Source of the DNA: Craspedostauros australis
Lineage: Eukaryota; Bacillariophyta; Bacillariophyceae; Mastogloiales; Achnanthaceae
DNA: 64,000 nt
Assembly: GCA_026770025.1 (NCBI GenBank)
Contig: JAMXDE010000068.1
Location: 124,001 to 188,000 of the forward strand
Reading direction: 5' to 3'
Shown: positions 52,911 through 64,000 of the stretch, in pieces
Layout of the letters: the number at the start of each line of letters is the position of its first letter
Numbering within the stretch: position 1 is the stretch's first letter
The notes under the pieces: generated by a model
Databases searched by the model: none
Told to the model about the DNA's origin: nothing
The model's input: only the letters and a program-made list of their open reading frames with translations
Position numbers and translations under genes: made by a program

Positions 52911-55900
52911 ATGAGCGAGGAAGAGGAATTGAGAGAAATCCCTCTGTCCAACCCGACTATCAAGCAAGAAGAAGGTGCGAGCGAGACTCCACCACGAGAA
53001 GAGAAGGAAGCAGCTGCGGCTACTGTCCTATCAGGCGCAGACGCAAGCGCGATCGACGAGACCGAAGAAGAACGGTCTGCAAGGCTACATCGCGAGAAGG
53101 AGAGAATCCTCAAGGCGTACAAGCAAGAGGAGACTGGTGTGACGGAGAGCATTCGCACAGCCAAACGAAGTGGTAAAAGTGAGACACCACCAGGAGGAGA
53201 ATTTGTGAGCAAATCAACCCTCGCGAAACAACAAGCGAAAATCGAAGAATCGACAACACAGAAACAGACGGAAATCAAGGGCGCGAGCGCACCAACAACG
53301 AAACAACGAATCAACATGGCGACATCAGCCAACGTGAACAAGCGACGCATCAAGGCGCCGATGTTCAGCGGTGAACAAGAAGACTACAGCGCATGGGAGT
53401 CCCAAGCGAAGGCATACGCTCGTGCACAGAAGACAAGAGACGTGATGTTGGGCAAGACCAAGGTGCCAACAGTGAGCGAGATCGCGGCAGCCGCTGGTGA
53501 AGCCAAGGAAGCGATGGAAGAGATCTACGAGCTGGGATGCGACTGCTTCAGCGATCTGATCCTCATGATGGATGCAGAGAAAGGAAAAGGCAAGCAAGCC
53601 ATCCAGTACATCAATCAATGCATCTCCGACGACTACCCCGAAGGAGACGCACACGCAGCGTGGAACGTTCTCGCGGAGAAGTTCCGACCATCCGACGCGG
53701 TAACGAAGATCAAACTCAAGCGCCAATTCAACAACGAAAAGATGAAGAGAGACACGGACCCCGACATCTACATCACGCAACTCGAGAGTCTACGATCGCG
53801 TCTCCACGATGTCAAATACGAAATCACGGACGAGGAAATGATCATGCAAATCCTCAGCACGGTGAGCAACGAGTACAGAACCCACATCGTGAACTTCCAA
53901 CATCAACTCACGTTCAATCCGGAACTGGTCACCATCAACACGATCAGAGGAGTACTCCGTACTGCATACGCCACTCACAGAGGAGGCAAGGCATACGTCG
54001 ACGACTTCCAAGACAGTAACACGAAGAGCAACGACACCGGCTTCACAAGCACCGGTAACTTCAAGGGTACTTGTCACAACTGTGGCGTGTATGGTCATAG
54101 ATCCGCCGATTGTCCAGAACGCAAGAAATCGAACAACAAGAAAAACAACAACAACAACAACAAAATGAACGGAAAGCGTAACAAGGGAAGCGGCTTCAAA
54201 GGCAAGTGCAACTACTGTGGCATCTTCGGACATCGCGAAGCGGAGTGCCGAAAGAAGAAGTTCAACGAAAGCAAAAAGAACAACGAACAAGCCAACGCGG
54301 CTACGGAAGGACACGACAAGAGCGGGCACGAGATGGTACTCTCGGCGAAGGACATGCCGCTCTGCATGTTGGTGTCCGACGACTACATCGAAGACTCCTT
54401 CTTCGATAACTTCGAGTGCGTCGGAAGTGACGACGAAGTACAGGACGATGAGATCGTCCCGGAGTGGCTCAACGAGGAGCCAATCATCCACGAGGTGGAT
54501 CCAAGACGCGAAGTGAGCTACGAATGCTGCTTCAACGCGCACGACCTGATCGGTTCATACGGCGACGAAGCTGAGATGGACGACGAGGCCAACGATAGCG
54601 ACATCGAAGAGGCCATGAGTGATGACGACGACGACGCCGACGAGGACGGCGCAGATGAAGACGACGAGGCAAGCCGCGACGAAATGCCTCCTCCTCAAGT
54701 TGGGAGATACGAGAGGACGGGAACCTTCATCAATCAAGGCCAAGGCGAAACGAACCGCGCAGCGGCGCCACCTCCTCCAGCGGCGGGGAACAACAGATCG
54801 GGCATCTTCGACGAGGATGACAGCGACGAATCCGAGGACGGCAATCATCCAGACGACAGCTTCAATCCAAACGAGCGTGTCGTCTATCCAGCGAATATCG
54901 ACTTCCCGGATATTGAGGATCCCAACAGTGTCGACTATCTACTCCGTCACACTGTCACACCAGACGCAACAGCAACGGCATTGACAATCCAAAAGCAGCT
55001 CATCTTTGACGATGTAATGGAAGCGGGGATGCGACTGTTCCCAGAAACCACACGAGGGGCACTCATGCCAATATGGGTGAACATGATGGGATCCATCCTA
55101 TCCGAGCACTTCGAATCAATCGAAGAGATCCTTGCCAATGCGATCGTCATCAACCACATACTGGAAGCCAACAACTCGGAAACGATCCCAGAAACGGATC
55201 TGCACTACATCCTTGGAGGATGTATGCGTGTACTCTTGCGAGAGCGATCACGCGTCCACCCATACGATCCAGCCACAGGATCACACCGAAGCAACACGAC
55301 TCCATCGGACTACGCGCAGCTATCCGATGAGACCGACGACGAACATCATGAGAATCCATGGAACAAATATGGAGCCCACATCAACGAAGAGGACGAATAC
55401 AACGTCATGACCGATACAGCTGCAGCAGCCGTGGAGCAGCTCCACAAGCTGAGCACCAAGCACAAGGACAAGGTTAACAAGGACACCTGGCTCGCCGACA
55501 GTGGAGCTTCGTGTCACATCGTCAATTCAGACGCCGCTCTCTTCAATGTGCGGCACATCAAGTCATTCGTCCAAGTGGGAGACAGCACGAAGCTGGACTC
55601 TCCCAAAATGGGATCCATTCGCTTGAAGGTCAAGCAACGAGACAACACTGGCCACATCATCCGGCTCGATGACGTGAAGTACACACCGAAAATGGCGGTG
55701 AACCTTTTCTCCACGAACAAGGCTCTGTACAACGGTTACCAGCTTGGTAGCAACGGCATTCTGATGGACATCATCAACGGATCCGGAACGAAGATCGTAT
55801 TCGACCGAGTCTTCCCCACAGCCAACGGATTCATCACGGGAGTGCAGATGCATCCCATCATGCCAACGAACGACGAGAAGGCTTGCACAGCCATCATCAA

Positions 55901-57257
55901 GAACCCATCCAAGGAGATCAGCGCGGTGAGCTTGCATCGAATGCTCGGCCACGCGCCACTCGAAACCATGAAGCGAACAGCCGCCCAATACGGATGGAAG
56001 ATTATCGGCGAGATGCCGGTATGTCGCGACTGCGCGGTCGCGAACGCAAGAGTGAAGAACATTCCGAAGGCAACCATTCCGAGAGCAACTCGCCGCGGCG
56101 AACGTCTCTTCATTGACATTAGTTACACTAAACACATAAGCTTCGGAGATAAACGCTACTGGACCCTGATCGTGGACGACTGCACCGATCACTGCTGGAG
56201 TTTCTTTCTCAAGAACAAGAGTGATCAACCAGGATACATCAAACGATTCACCCAGACGATCAAGTCACAGACTGGTGACCAACAGATCATCTTCCGAGGT
56301 GACAACAGCGGAGAGAACAAATCCACGCAGGATATTCTCATCGATGCAGGACTCAACGTGAAATTCGAATTCACGGCATCGAACACGCCGCAACAGAACG
56401 GTAGAGTAGAACGCAAGTTCGCGTACCTCTACACCAAGATCCGCTCCATGCTCAACAGAGCACAGCTCGACGAAGAGTATAGGCATGGCCTGTGGGCAGC
56501 AGCTGCTAGCACTGCCACCGCCATCGCCAACATCACCGTAGCGAAGAATCAAAAGGAGTCACCACATCGACAATTCTTCGGCAACGATCCACCATACGCG
56601 GATGCACTCCGCACTTTCGGAGAGGTGGGTGTTGTGAAGACTACCTACGGGGGGATCACCGCTAAACTCAAGAATAGAGGAGAAGAGATGGTGTTCATCG
56701 GATATGCACACCAACATGCATCAGGGGTCTACAACATGTACAGACCATCGACCAAGTCACTCGTCTGCTCACGCGACATCAAGTGGCTCAACCAATCATA
56801 CGGACAGTTCCGTGGCTGGGCACCAGCACCGAACATATCCAACGAATCAGGAACGACGGACGCAGACGGCTTCACAACCATCGGACGGAAGGGAGCAATG
56901 CCAAGGACGGCAACGCGTCAAGCATCAGAAGCGAAGAGAGTATCTTTCGCTGACAGCAACAGGTACTATATCCTATCGGACAGTGACGATGAGGATGACG
57001 AGTACGATGGAATAGTAACTCAACTAATCCATAACGACGAGGAAGATCGGAGCGAATCCAATCATGAGGATGACGAGATCCTACCATCCGGCGACGAAGC
57101 CGACGATGACACAGGCGTCACTCCTCCGAACACACCAGCGAGGTCTACACATGGCACACCATCCAGACCTCCACCGAGTAAGCCAAGCAAACGTGATATA
57201 GATAGAAAGGAGAGGATCCGACGTCACGAAGCACGAGGCAGGAAGGGAGAAGCTAAT
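52911..57257 (+). pseudogene. Copia Gag-protease-integrase polyprotein without RT/RNase H
   Basis: 1,449 codons of element sequence (the open frame runs on through the LTR to a stop at 57375-57377). It keeps both zinc knuckles, DSGASCH, the H-H-C-C site and D,D,E of integrase, all intact. Outside one block it is nearly identical to the 42722 polyprotein. Within about 54570-55440 it falls to roughly half identity. RT and RNase H are missing, so any further mobility would need these enzymes from another copy. It could still make virus-like-particle and integrase parts. Confidence 0.93.
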
Positions 57258-58051
57258 TGTCGAGATGTACATGTGAGTATATGTCGAGATGTACGAGTAT
57301 ATGTGCATCGTTCACCCGCTATTCTCTCATACGGACTTGGACGGTATAACTACATTCGTGTCGATAGTATACTGTGATTCGTCAGAATTACAGGGGAAAC
57401 GGAACACACGAAAAGGGGCAAGATTTCTGGAGGAAATTTGCAAATGACGATTTCTGAGAGAATTAGAAGATCGTCCGTCCATCCATCAATGGTACCAAGA
57501 GAATCTCGAGGTACTTCCCAACTAAACCTCAGATGACGATATCATCTGACAGACCACTGCATCACCAATGGAACGTGACATCTGGAGAGCAGAAGGATGC
57601 CTACTGACGTCGACAGGATGTCATCATGTCACCACGTCGACATCTGTCTCCAAGTCAGAGCAGGAGGCAAAGATCCGATGACCGAAGGGCATCAGCATCA
57701 TGGATACAGAAGGTGAACTTCAAATGGCGAGTACTCACGAAGTAGGAGCCAGTACTGAATGAACGGAGTGTCGAATACGGAGTACGTATCGAACACGGAG
57801 TATCGTGTACGACGAGCACGCGATATTGAGAGAGAGAGAGAATACAGAGAAGAGCGAGAGAGCATCTCGCGTACCGACTCATAGTCGGAGACTGAATCTA
57901 CGAAACAGATTGAAGCACCGAGAGCATCGGGCGAGAGAACGGCGTACACCGAGAGCATCGGAGTAGCCAAGTAATGAAATAGCAAACAGACGACTATCAA
58001 CCAATACCATCTTCCACGATCGTAGGTTACCGTGAGCGGAACTTGCCAACA
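57258..58051 (+). repeat. LTR 4, 3' LTR of the truncated copia
   Basis: 794 bp. Near-identical to LTR 2; I count only a handful of differences, for example within TTCTAATTCTCTCAG versus TTCCAATTCTCTTAG. It ends against the LINE at 58052. Confidence 0.92.
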
Positions 58052-61000
58052 TAGGTCCACTCGCGATCGCATGATAGCCGATTCGCGACATTTTCCTATC
58101 GGTAACGAAAGACACCTTCTCACCGTTGATGTGACCTGTGTGTATCGCGTCGGTTTGCATCGTGACGCGCGCCGCTCCTGCCACCTTGTCAGCTATCACA
58201 TTCATCCTGGCCCACCGGCTCAATTCGCTCCATTCTGCGCTGTCATCCTGGTGCCCCTTCACGTGGCGGCTGCTGATGTCGATTGGGAGTCCTATGCTCA
58301 TGTTTCGCACTGCTCGTTGTATATCCGCATCCGTCGAGGTTGGGGTCAGGTGCCATCCTGGGTCGAGAGCATGAAGGGCTCCGACGTTGTCACAGCCAAT
58401 CTCCGCGCTTCCGGAGCGTATCGCATACACTTCGCACACCACTTTCAGAATTGCCAGGACCCCGTAGATTCCCGCCAGCTCCGCTCGGTGCGACTGCATG
58501 ACTCCGTCGGTGGCCGGCGCAAGGTTGGCTACCAGCACCCGTGTGGTGGCGCCGCCGTATTCGGCCATAATCACCGCACCAGAAGCTCCCTTTCCGTTGG
58601 CCACAGACCCGTCGCTGCATGCTGTTACCGTCCCCTGACGCAACGCCGTCGCTATCGTTCCCAATTGTCCATCGATCGTGTGCTCCTGTATTGACCATGC
58701 TATGCCAGGTGGCATCATCTGTATCACTTGCTCCACTGTCGCTGCAGGCCGTGCTGACCACAGCTCTCCGTCCCCAGTTGCCGTTATGATCAACCGTTCT
58801 CCGTCGCGATATCCATCTGCTATGAATCTTGGTCGTGGCATGGCGCCTTCAGCTTGCTCATACATTTTCTGCCGCCGTCGCCGTGGGACGTGCCTCCAAT
58901 GCTGTGCCGGATTGTCGGAATCTTGTGCTCTATCTGTCGCTGGGTCCCAAAACACCTGAGGCTGCTGCGAGCTGAACCGTAACCATCTCCCCAGAGGCCT
59001 GTCTAATCTCAGAGTCGTCGACCGTGAGACTTGACAGAGCATGCGGATAGTTTGCTGCCACACCTTCCAGTACGCTGACCCTATGTGACCGACTGGCGGC
59101 CATTGGATGCAGGTCTTGCGCAGCGGCACATCTCCTGGTTGGCTCGCCGTCTCCAGAATCTGTCGACCATCTGCCGTTGCAATATCGGAGAGCCAAAACA
59201 CTTTCTTCGCTATCCTGCACAGGTTGACGATCTTCTCTTGGGTCTGGCCGAGGTTGAGGGCTCGGACGCGCTCCATGATCGGCGCATCCTGTTGTCTTGG
59301 GGCATGCAGTATCCCGTCCTCCCACTGCACTTTGATGCCCACCCCACTGGTTTCCAGCCATACGGCCTTTATCCATGAGTCCTCTGCCAGGTGCCCCCAT
59401 GCTGCTGGGTCTTGCCCAAACACATCGGGAATTCCCACCTGTATCGATATCAACTCCACTGAAGTTCGTAGTAGCCTGCCTGTCAGCGTGTCTGCGCACC
59501 AGTGCCTTGCTAGCACCTCGAGATGTTTTGCGATTTGTACGAAGTACAGGTGACGCACTCCGAATCCCAGTCTCTCGTGTGGCCCAAACACCAGCTGCCT
59601 TGATATGTTCCGCTGTATACCAGCCGCCGGGAGCGCTGCTTGGAGGACCGGCCGCATAATACGTTCTGTGGCCTTCTTGGTGAAAGTGGCGCTTGTGAGA
59701 GGATACTCTAGCGCTTTCCAAATCGTGGACTTCATTGCCACCCAGGCGTGCGTTCTCAGCATGCTGCTTCTCCTCATCTTGTCGGCCCATTTGGTTGCCT
59801 TGCCTGTATAGAACTTTTCGTTGTCGTCTTGCACCCCGTCATGTCGCACCATTACTCCTAATGCCTTGCGTGCTTGGTCCACGTGTAGGCGCAGTAGGGT
59901 CGATCGTTCCTGTGAGTCCGGCTTCCGTATGCTGATGCCTCCAGGCTGCTCTTCGACCGTCTTGTACTGCCATCTGGATCCATCCCATTTAAAGGACATC
60001 AGGTACCAATAACTTTTCTTCGGTTCGAGTGCTCCTCCGGTGGCGCGTAGCATGCCTTCCCACGCATCGACCACTTGCTGTATTTCTGTGATGCATGCGT
60101 CTGGGTCGTCGATTGCTGCCTTCACTGAGTGTATAAGGTCGGTGTCGTCCACAAAGGAGAAACACACCAGCCTTGTTACATCTGTCTTTGTTGGGTTTGT
60201 CGACTGAAAGCCGTACCCCTGCTCAGACATTGCCTTCATGATTGGTGAGCTCATCGCGACCCACCCGGCTGGTGAGATGCCCAGTCCTTGCAACAATCCC
60301 TGTAGCTTGGATCCCCGGTGAGGATACGTGCGTGTTGACTTTCCGAATCCCGTGAGCACGTGGTGTTGCATGGATTGGACGGCTGCTGTCACGCTTCGGC
60401 TTACCACTTGTGGTACTCCCATTTGGTCCATGCTGAGCTCGAGCGGGACGTGCGCCATTCTGTCATAGCAGCTTTTGGCATCGTTGGAGCATATGCAGCT
60501 GGTGGCCGCCGTCGCCCGTATGATGTCATCCGTCAGTCTGTTGTTGAGACTTACTTCCGCTGCGCTGCGTTGTTTGCGGCTGCCGTATTGCTCTTCTGGT
60601 AGTTGTCGCTCTGTTTCTGCGTGTTTCATCATAACCTTTCCTATCCACTTCAGGTTCGCGTTGAAATCACCCTCGACCAGGCTGATGGTTCTGAATCTGG
60701 TCACTCTGAAGTTTCCGGGCTCCTTCAGCAGCGTCACGTCGGTGCATGTGAGCCATCTGCGCAGATTGTACCCAGTTCGAAGGGATATTTCTCGCATAGC
60801 GGCGTCGACGATTGCAGCCTCCTCATGTTGTGCGTTGGCTTTCCAGAGTCCAAAATGCAGACCGGAGGGACCCGAGGTGGTCTTCTCTCGCGCTTTCCCC
60901 CATAGCTGTTGGTGGTTGGCTACGGTGATCTCGAGCTCCTCTTCCTTCCAGGTGCTAGCGCCCGGCCGGTCCAGTGTCTCGAGCAGCCTGTTGGTGTGCG

Positions 61001-62837
61001 GATCCATTCGGTGTTGGTGTCTGCGTTGAGTGGCTCGGATTCCGAGTCGGCGTATGTCTCTCGCGAAGGCTGGGCGTTGTAGTGGGGTGATGTAGGCTTG
61101 CCTGTATTTCGACTCGTTAGCTTTCATGCATTGGGATATCACTTGCTGCTCTTTGTCGTAAACTTCCTCTTCGCCGGACTTGTTCTCCGCTATGACCATC
61201 GTGACCTTGCTGCCTGCATCGTTGTTCCCGACCGCGCTGCGGATGGCCTTGTACATCTCGACTATCTCCTCGCGCTTCTGTATGGACCGTAGCGCGGCTT
61301 CCGACGATATGTTGCCATCTTTGGCCACTTCCTCCGCTCTGGCTTGTAGAAAGGTGCGTCGGTGGGCCCATGCCTCCTTTTTGGCCTGTTTCCATCGGGT
61401 ATGCGCGCGCTTCCGTTTATCTTCCAGCTCGTCGATACTCAACGTGGCTGTTCTCACCTCCACGTGTGCTTGCTTTTTCGCTCTTTCGTACCATCGTGCG
61501 CTTACTTTCTTGCCTTTCCGTCGTTTCCATGCGAGATTCCAGAATTGCTTCTCCATTGCTCTTCGCTTGATTTCGGGAGAGAATGGGACTTGGCCTGTAT
61601 ATATCGCGCGTGCTCCTTTCTCTGCGGTCAGCATAATGGTTGTTCGTTCTTGATCGATGTCTTCCAACCGACCTTTCTGTTCTGGCGTCATGTTGTTGTG
61701 GGTCCTGATTTCTTCTCGTAGCTTCTCCGCCCTTTGTCTCAGCTTATGTCGTTCATATTGTTTGCATACCTCTTTTTGGTATTTGCGCACCGTTTTCGGC
61801 TTGCTTAGCTGAACTCTTCGGCCTTCGAATTTTCGCGTGGGTGTACTGGCTGTGCCGAACACTGATTCTTGGTGCACTTCGATCCATGCCGTGCGATGAT
61901 CCCATGGTCCAAAGGCGCTGTACCCAGACCTTACCACCTGCAATGACGCCGGCACCCATATTCCATCGATGATCCTGTTGGAGTTTGCTCTGATGTTCGT
62001 GGAGATGCTTGGCGCTTCCGAGTGCTTGCTGAGGATAGACTCACGCATTCCGTGCTTGTGCATCATGGTTGCCATTTGTGATCGTGCTACCGGCATGTTG
62101 ACGTCGCCTCCTACTATCACCGTTTCTCCGGCTTCCTGCCATGCTTGCATCTCTGCCTCCAAATCTTGTATCAGCTGCTCGATGGGTGATGTGCGGATCC
62201 CTTGCGATTCGAGCCAGGATGCCTGTTGGTTGTAGACCGTTCCTGGACTTTGGCCTCCCCTGGTTGGGATGTACACGCTGACGAATCGAATGGTGATATC
62301 CTTTCTCCCTCGCACTGCAATGCTCGTCCATCGCCCCAGTTTCCTCGGGTCACTGCTGATGTCCTTGTATCGCCCCGTGATGTTTCCTATCATGGTGCAT
62401 GCTGTTCCACCCCATTGTTTTGGACCGCCCATGCGTTCTTGTTCGTTGAATGCCAGTGCGTGTCGTTCGGAGCGCACATGCTTGCGTGACCTTGCTTTCC
62501 ATGAATTCATCTTTCCCAGTTTTGACCAATTGACCCCTATCTCTGACAGAAGAGCCACGTCGATTTGCATCTGTTTGATCCACTGCCATAGGTCGTCGTT
62601 CTTCCAGTGTTTTGACTCGGCTTGGAGACACCCCACGTTCAAGGCTGCGATTCGTAATAAGGTGCTGCCTTTGCTGATCGTGGGATCTCCCCAGTGCCTG
62701 TCACGGAGGTCCTGCCCGTCGCGGCGCGTTTCCTCCAAGTTTGCATCTGTTGGGCTTGCGGGGGTGGCTGTCGTTGCTTCACCTGCCCCCAGCCTTGCAT
62801 TATTCTTGGTCCTCGCCACTGCCCGTGCTTGAGGCAT
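58052..62837 (-). CDS. LINE ORF2: endonuclease, reverse transcriptase, RNase H (3' part displaced)
   Basis: 1,595 codons from ATG 62837 to the copia LTR; the remaining ~290 are at 49799-50680. The N-terminal APE-type endonuclease has LNVGCL (~66), SEIGVNW (~98), VIVGGDVNMP (~240) and GPWDHRTAW (~310). RT is centred on FRTISLVEGDFN, SNDAKSCYDRM and FVDD (~896). RNase H has ACSDGSVANG (~1409), SHRAELAG (~1450), GCDNVGA (~1480) and HVKGHQDD (~1526). This order (endonuclease, RT, RNase H) fits the I/Tad-like LINE group. ORF2 starts inside the end of ORF1 in another frame (38-bp overlap). No internal stop. The interruption removes only the C-terminal zinc region. Confidence 0.93.
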
Positions 62838-64000
62838 TTGGCGTGGCTTTGGACGCTTCTAGTTGAGCGCGCAGTGCTGCTATGATAGATTCTTGGCTGG
62901 AGATCGTGTTGGATTGTTCTTGCACTCTCACACGACTTGCTTCGAGTTCCTGCGCTTCACGCGCCATTTTCATCGCTTCCTCCAATTCTGCATCGATTGC
63001 TGCTCTTTCATCTGCTTCTGTCTCTGACTCTGGGATGGTGTACCTGGATGAGGCTGCCGACTTTCCGTACTCTGTTCCGAAGGTCTTAAAGCTTTCATCC
63101 TCCAGTCTTGCCTTTTTGCGTTTTGGTTCTGCATTGTCTCGTTCCATCAAGTTGATGCCCTCGATAACCACGTTGCCGAATCCTTCGTCTAGCAGAAAGT
63201 CCATTTCTTCCTCTGTTTCAACATCCACGTATTCGCCGCTGCCGTCTTTCTTCATGGCACAGCTCATTGCGATGATGTCCTCTGAGAACCATTTCTTGGT
63301 AGATTCGTTGATTTCGGAAGTGCATCTGATGCCGATTGTGTGGATGAGTCCGACTGCTTGTGCGTATCGTTCCTCGAATGCGACGATGTGGATAGCGTCT
63401 TCTTTGCCGTCGGCCATGTGCGTGGTACTGACATCGTGTATCAATGGACTGCCGTCCTCTGTCTGGTTGGCGAGGAACTCGCGGAGAGTGATGGTGTTAG
63501 TTTCCGGGTCTTTGGTGTCCAGAGCGAAGTCGCCTTTGAGCTGCTCATATTTGAGTCGCCTGACGTAGTTCTGGTGCTTTCTAACCATTGCTTGTACCTT
63601 CGTTGCTGTCTTGGCTCCCATCACCGATGTTCCTGGCTTGGGCACGTAGCGGTAGTTCAATCCCTTTCTGTCACTGTCTTTGGAATTGAAGATTTTGCCC
63701 AACAACTTCGATGCTCGCCGGGCGTCTTTGACGTCCGTGTGTAGATGGAGCGCCATCCATGGTGAGTTGTACCAGCTGCCTCCGTTCTGCAGGTGATCGT
63801 CTTTCACTTCCTCCGACACCTTGCCCATGAACTTCACTCTTCCTCCTACCTTGAGCTTTGCTCGTTTCTCTTCGAGTAGTTGGTTGATGATCGCCAGAGC
63901 TTGTTTGGCTTTGGTGAAGTTGCCGGAGTACGCCATGAAACCGATTTCCGTGGTGTGTTCTGCGTCTTTCAGATCTTGGATGTAGGAGTATTCGCCTTCG
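62800..64000 (-). CDS. LINE ORF1 protein, 5' end outside the window
   Basis: Open from the window edge to the stop at 62800 (400 codons). ATG 63936 is internal, since the frame continues upstream as EGEYSYIQDLKDAEHTTEIGF. Ordered part: TKAKQALAIINQLLEEKRAKLKVGG...WMALHLHTDVKDARRASKLLG... A basic NLS-like EPKRKKARLE follows. The last ~90 residues are a strong coiled coil (AIDAELEEAMKMAREAQELE...IIAALRAQLEASK). There is no zinc knuckle. It would bind element RNA and self-associate, as LINE ORF1 proteins do (inference). Its visible N-terminal part resembles the end of the ORF at 1-1512. Confidence 0.8.
   Translation of the reverse strand, partial: EGEYSYIQDLKDAEHTTEIGFMAYSGNFTKAKQALAIINQLLEEKRAKLKVGGRVKFMGKVSEEVKDDHLQNGGSWYNSPWMALHLHTDVKDARRASKLLGKIFNSKDSDRKGLNYRYVPKPGTSVMGAKTATKVQAMVRKHQNYVRRLKYEQLKGDFALDTKDPETNTITLREFLANQTEDGSPLIHDVSTTHMADGKEDAIHIVAFEERYAQAVGLIHTIGIRCTSEINESTKKWFSEDIIAMSCAMKKDGSGEYVDVETEEEMDFLLDEGFGNVVIEGINLMERDNAEPKRKKARLEDESFKTFGTEYGKSAASSRYTIPESETEADERAAIDAELEEAMKMAREAQELEASRVRVQEQSNTISSQESIIAALRAQLEASKATPNASSTGSGEDQE

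Larger units (their letters stand above)
52032..58051 (+). mobile_element. Family-B copia element lacking RT and RNase H (6,020 bp)
   Basis: LTR 3 (52032-52828) and LTR 4 (57258-58051) are in direct orientation around a Gag-protease-integrase ORF. The RT/RNase H part found in the 42722 element is absent. The internal sequence stops at ...GRKGEAN and the next base is the first base of the LTR. The flanks TCGCC and TAGGTC do not match each other. Confidence 0.92.

Noticed and set aside
57258-57377. C-terminal extension of the truncated copia polyprotein (CRDVHVSICRDV...)
   Set aside because: It is LTR sequence read in frame by accident. The same residues appear wherever an ORF runs into this LTR.

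Overview
The window is eukaryotic nuclear DNA, most likely from a diatom (Bacillariophyta). The reasons are short GT-AG introns, two genes with a VRF...EIREM...GPPLTMQWE / LTPxxR...QR layout that I recall as a diatom lineage-specific family, a 7TM receptor whose last helix ends PLQGAFNFIVFIWPKY (a form I recall from diatom GPCRs), PIF/Harbinger (DDE_Tnp_4) transposases, and many Ty1/copia polyproteins. No database search was possible, so the organism call rests on recall and gene style.

About two thirds of the 64 kb is transposable-element DNA. Host-type genes are few: two paralogues of the presumed diatom family (7160-7915 and 16945-18186), a GPCR split by one intron (19177-21111) and an ankyrin-BTB protein (33351-34802, minus strand).

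Layout, left to right. 1-2316: the 5' end of an LTR element (minus strand) whose first ORF resembles the ORF1 of the LINE at the other end of the window. 3263-4445: a relic of a BTB gene split by a solo LTR. 6214-6990: a solo LTR with a 6-bp target duplication. 7933-15475: a complete, very young copia element with identical LTRs and one TGA in RNase H. 16945-21111: host genes. 21822-32087: a probable 10.3-kb PIF/Harbinger element, with inverted termini, a spliced transposase on minus, a partner ORF on plus, and about 4 kb of tandem repeats between them. 33351-34802: ankyrin-BTB gene. 36064-40027: a second divergent transposase/partner-ORF pair. 40271-40925: a small inverted-repeat element. 41585-58051: a third transposase fragment and two copia elements in opposite orientation. 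49799-50680 and 58052-64000: two halves of one LINE (endonuclease, RT, RNase H, C-terminal zinc motif).

The main structural story is at 41.9-58.1 kb. One copia element inserted into the LINE, making a GACCTA duplication. Recombination with an inverted copia relative then flipped the segment between them. The LINE's 3' part now lies 8 kb away on the opposite strand, and the flanks, LTR variants and reading frame still match.

Other notable points: both copia families have a perfect palindrome where the tRNA primer site should be. All three copia polyproteins carry an unexplained ~400-residue region between the zinc knuckles and the protease. In the two family-B copies that region is strongly diverged while its flanks are almost identical.
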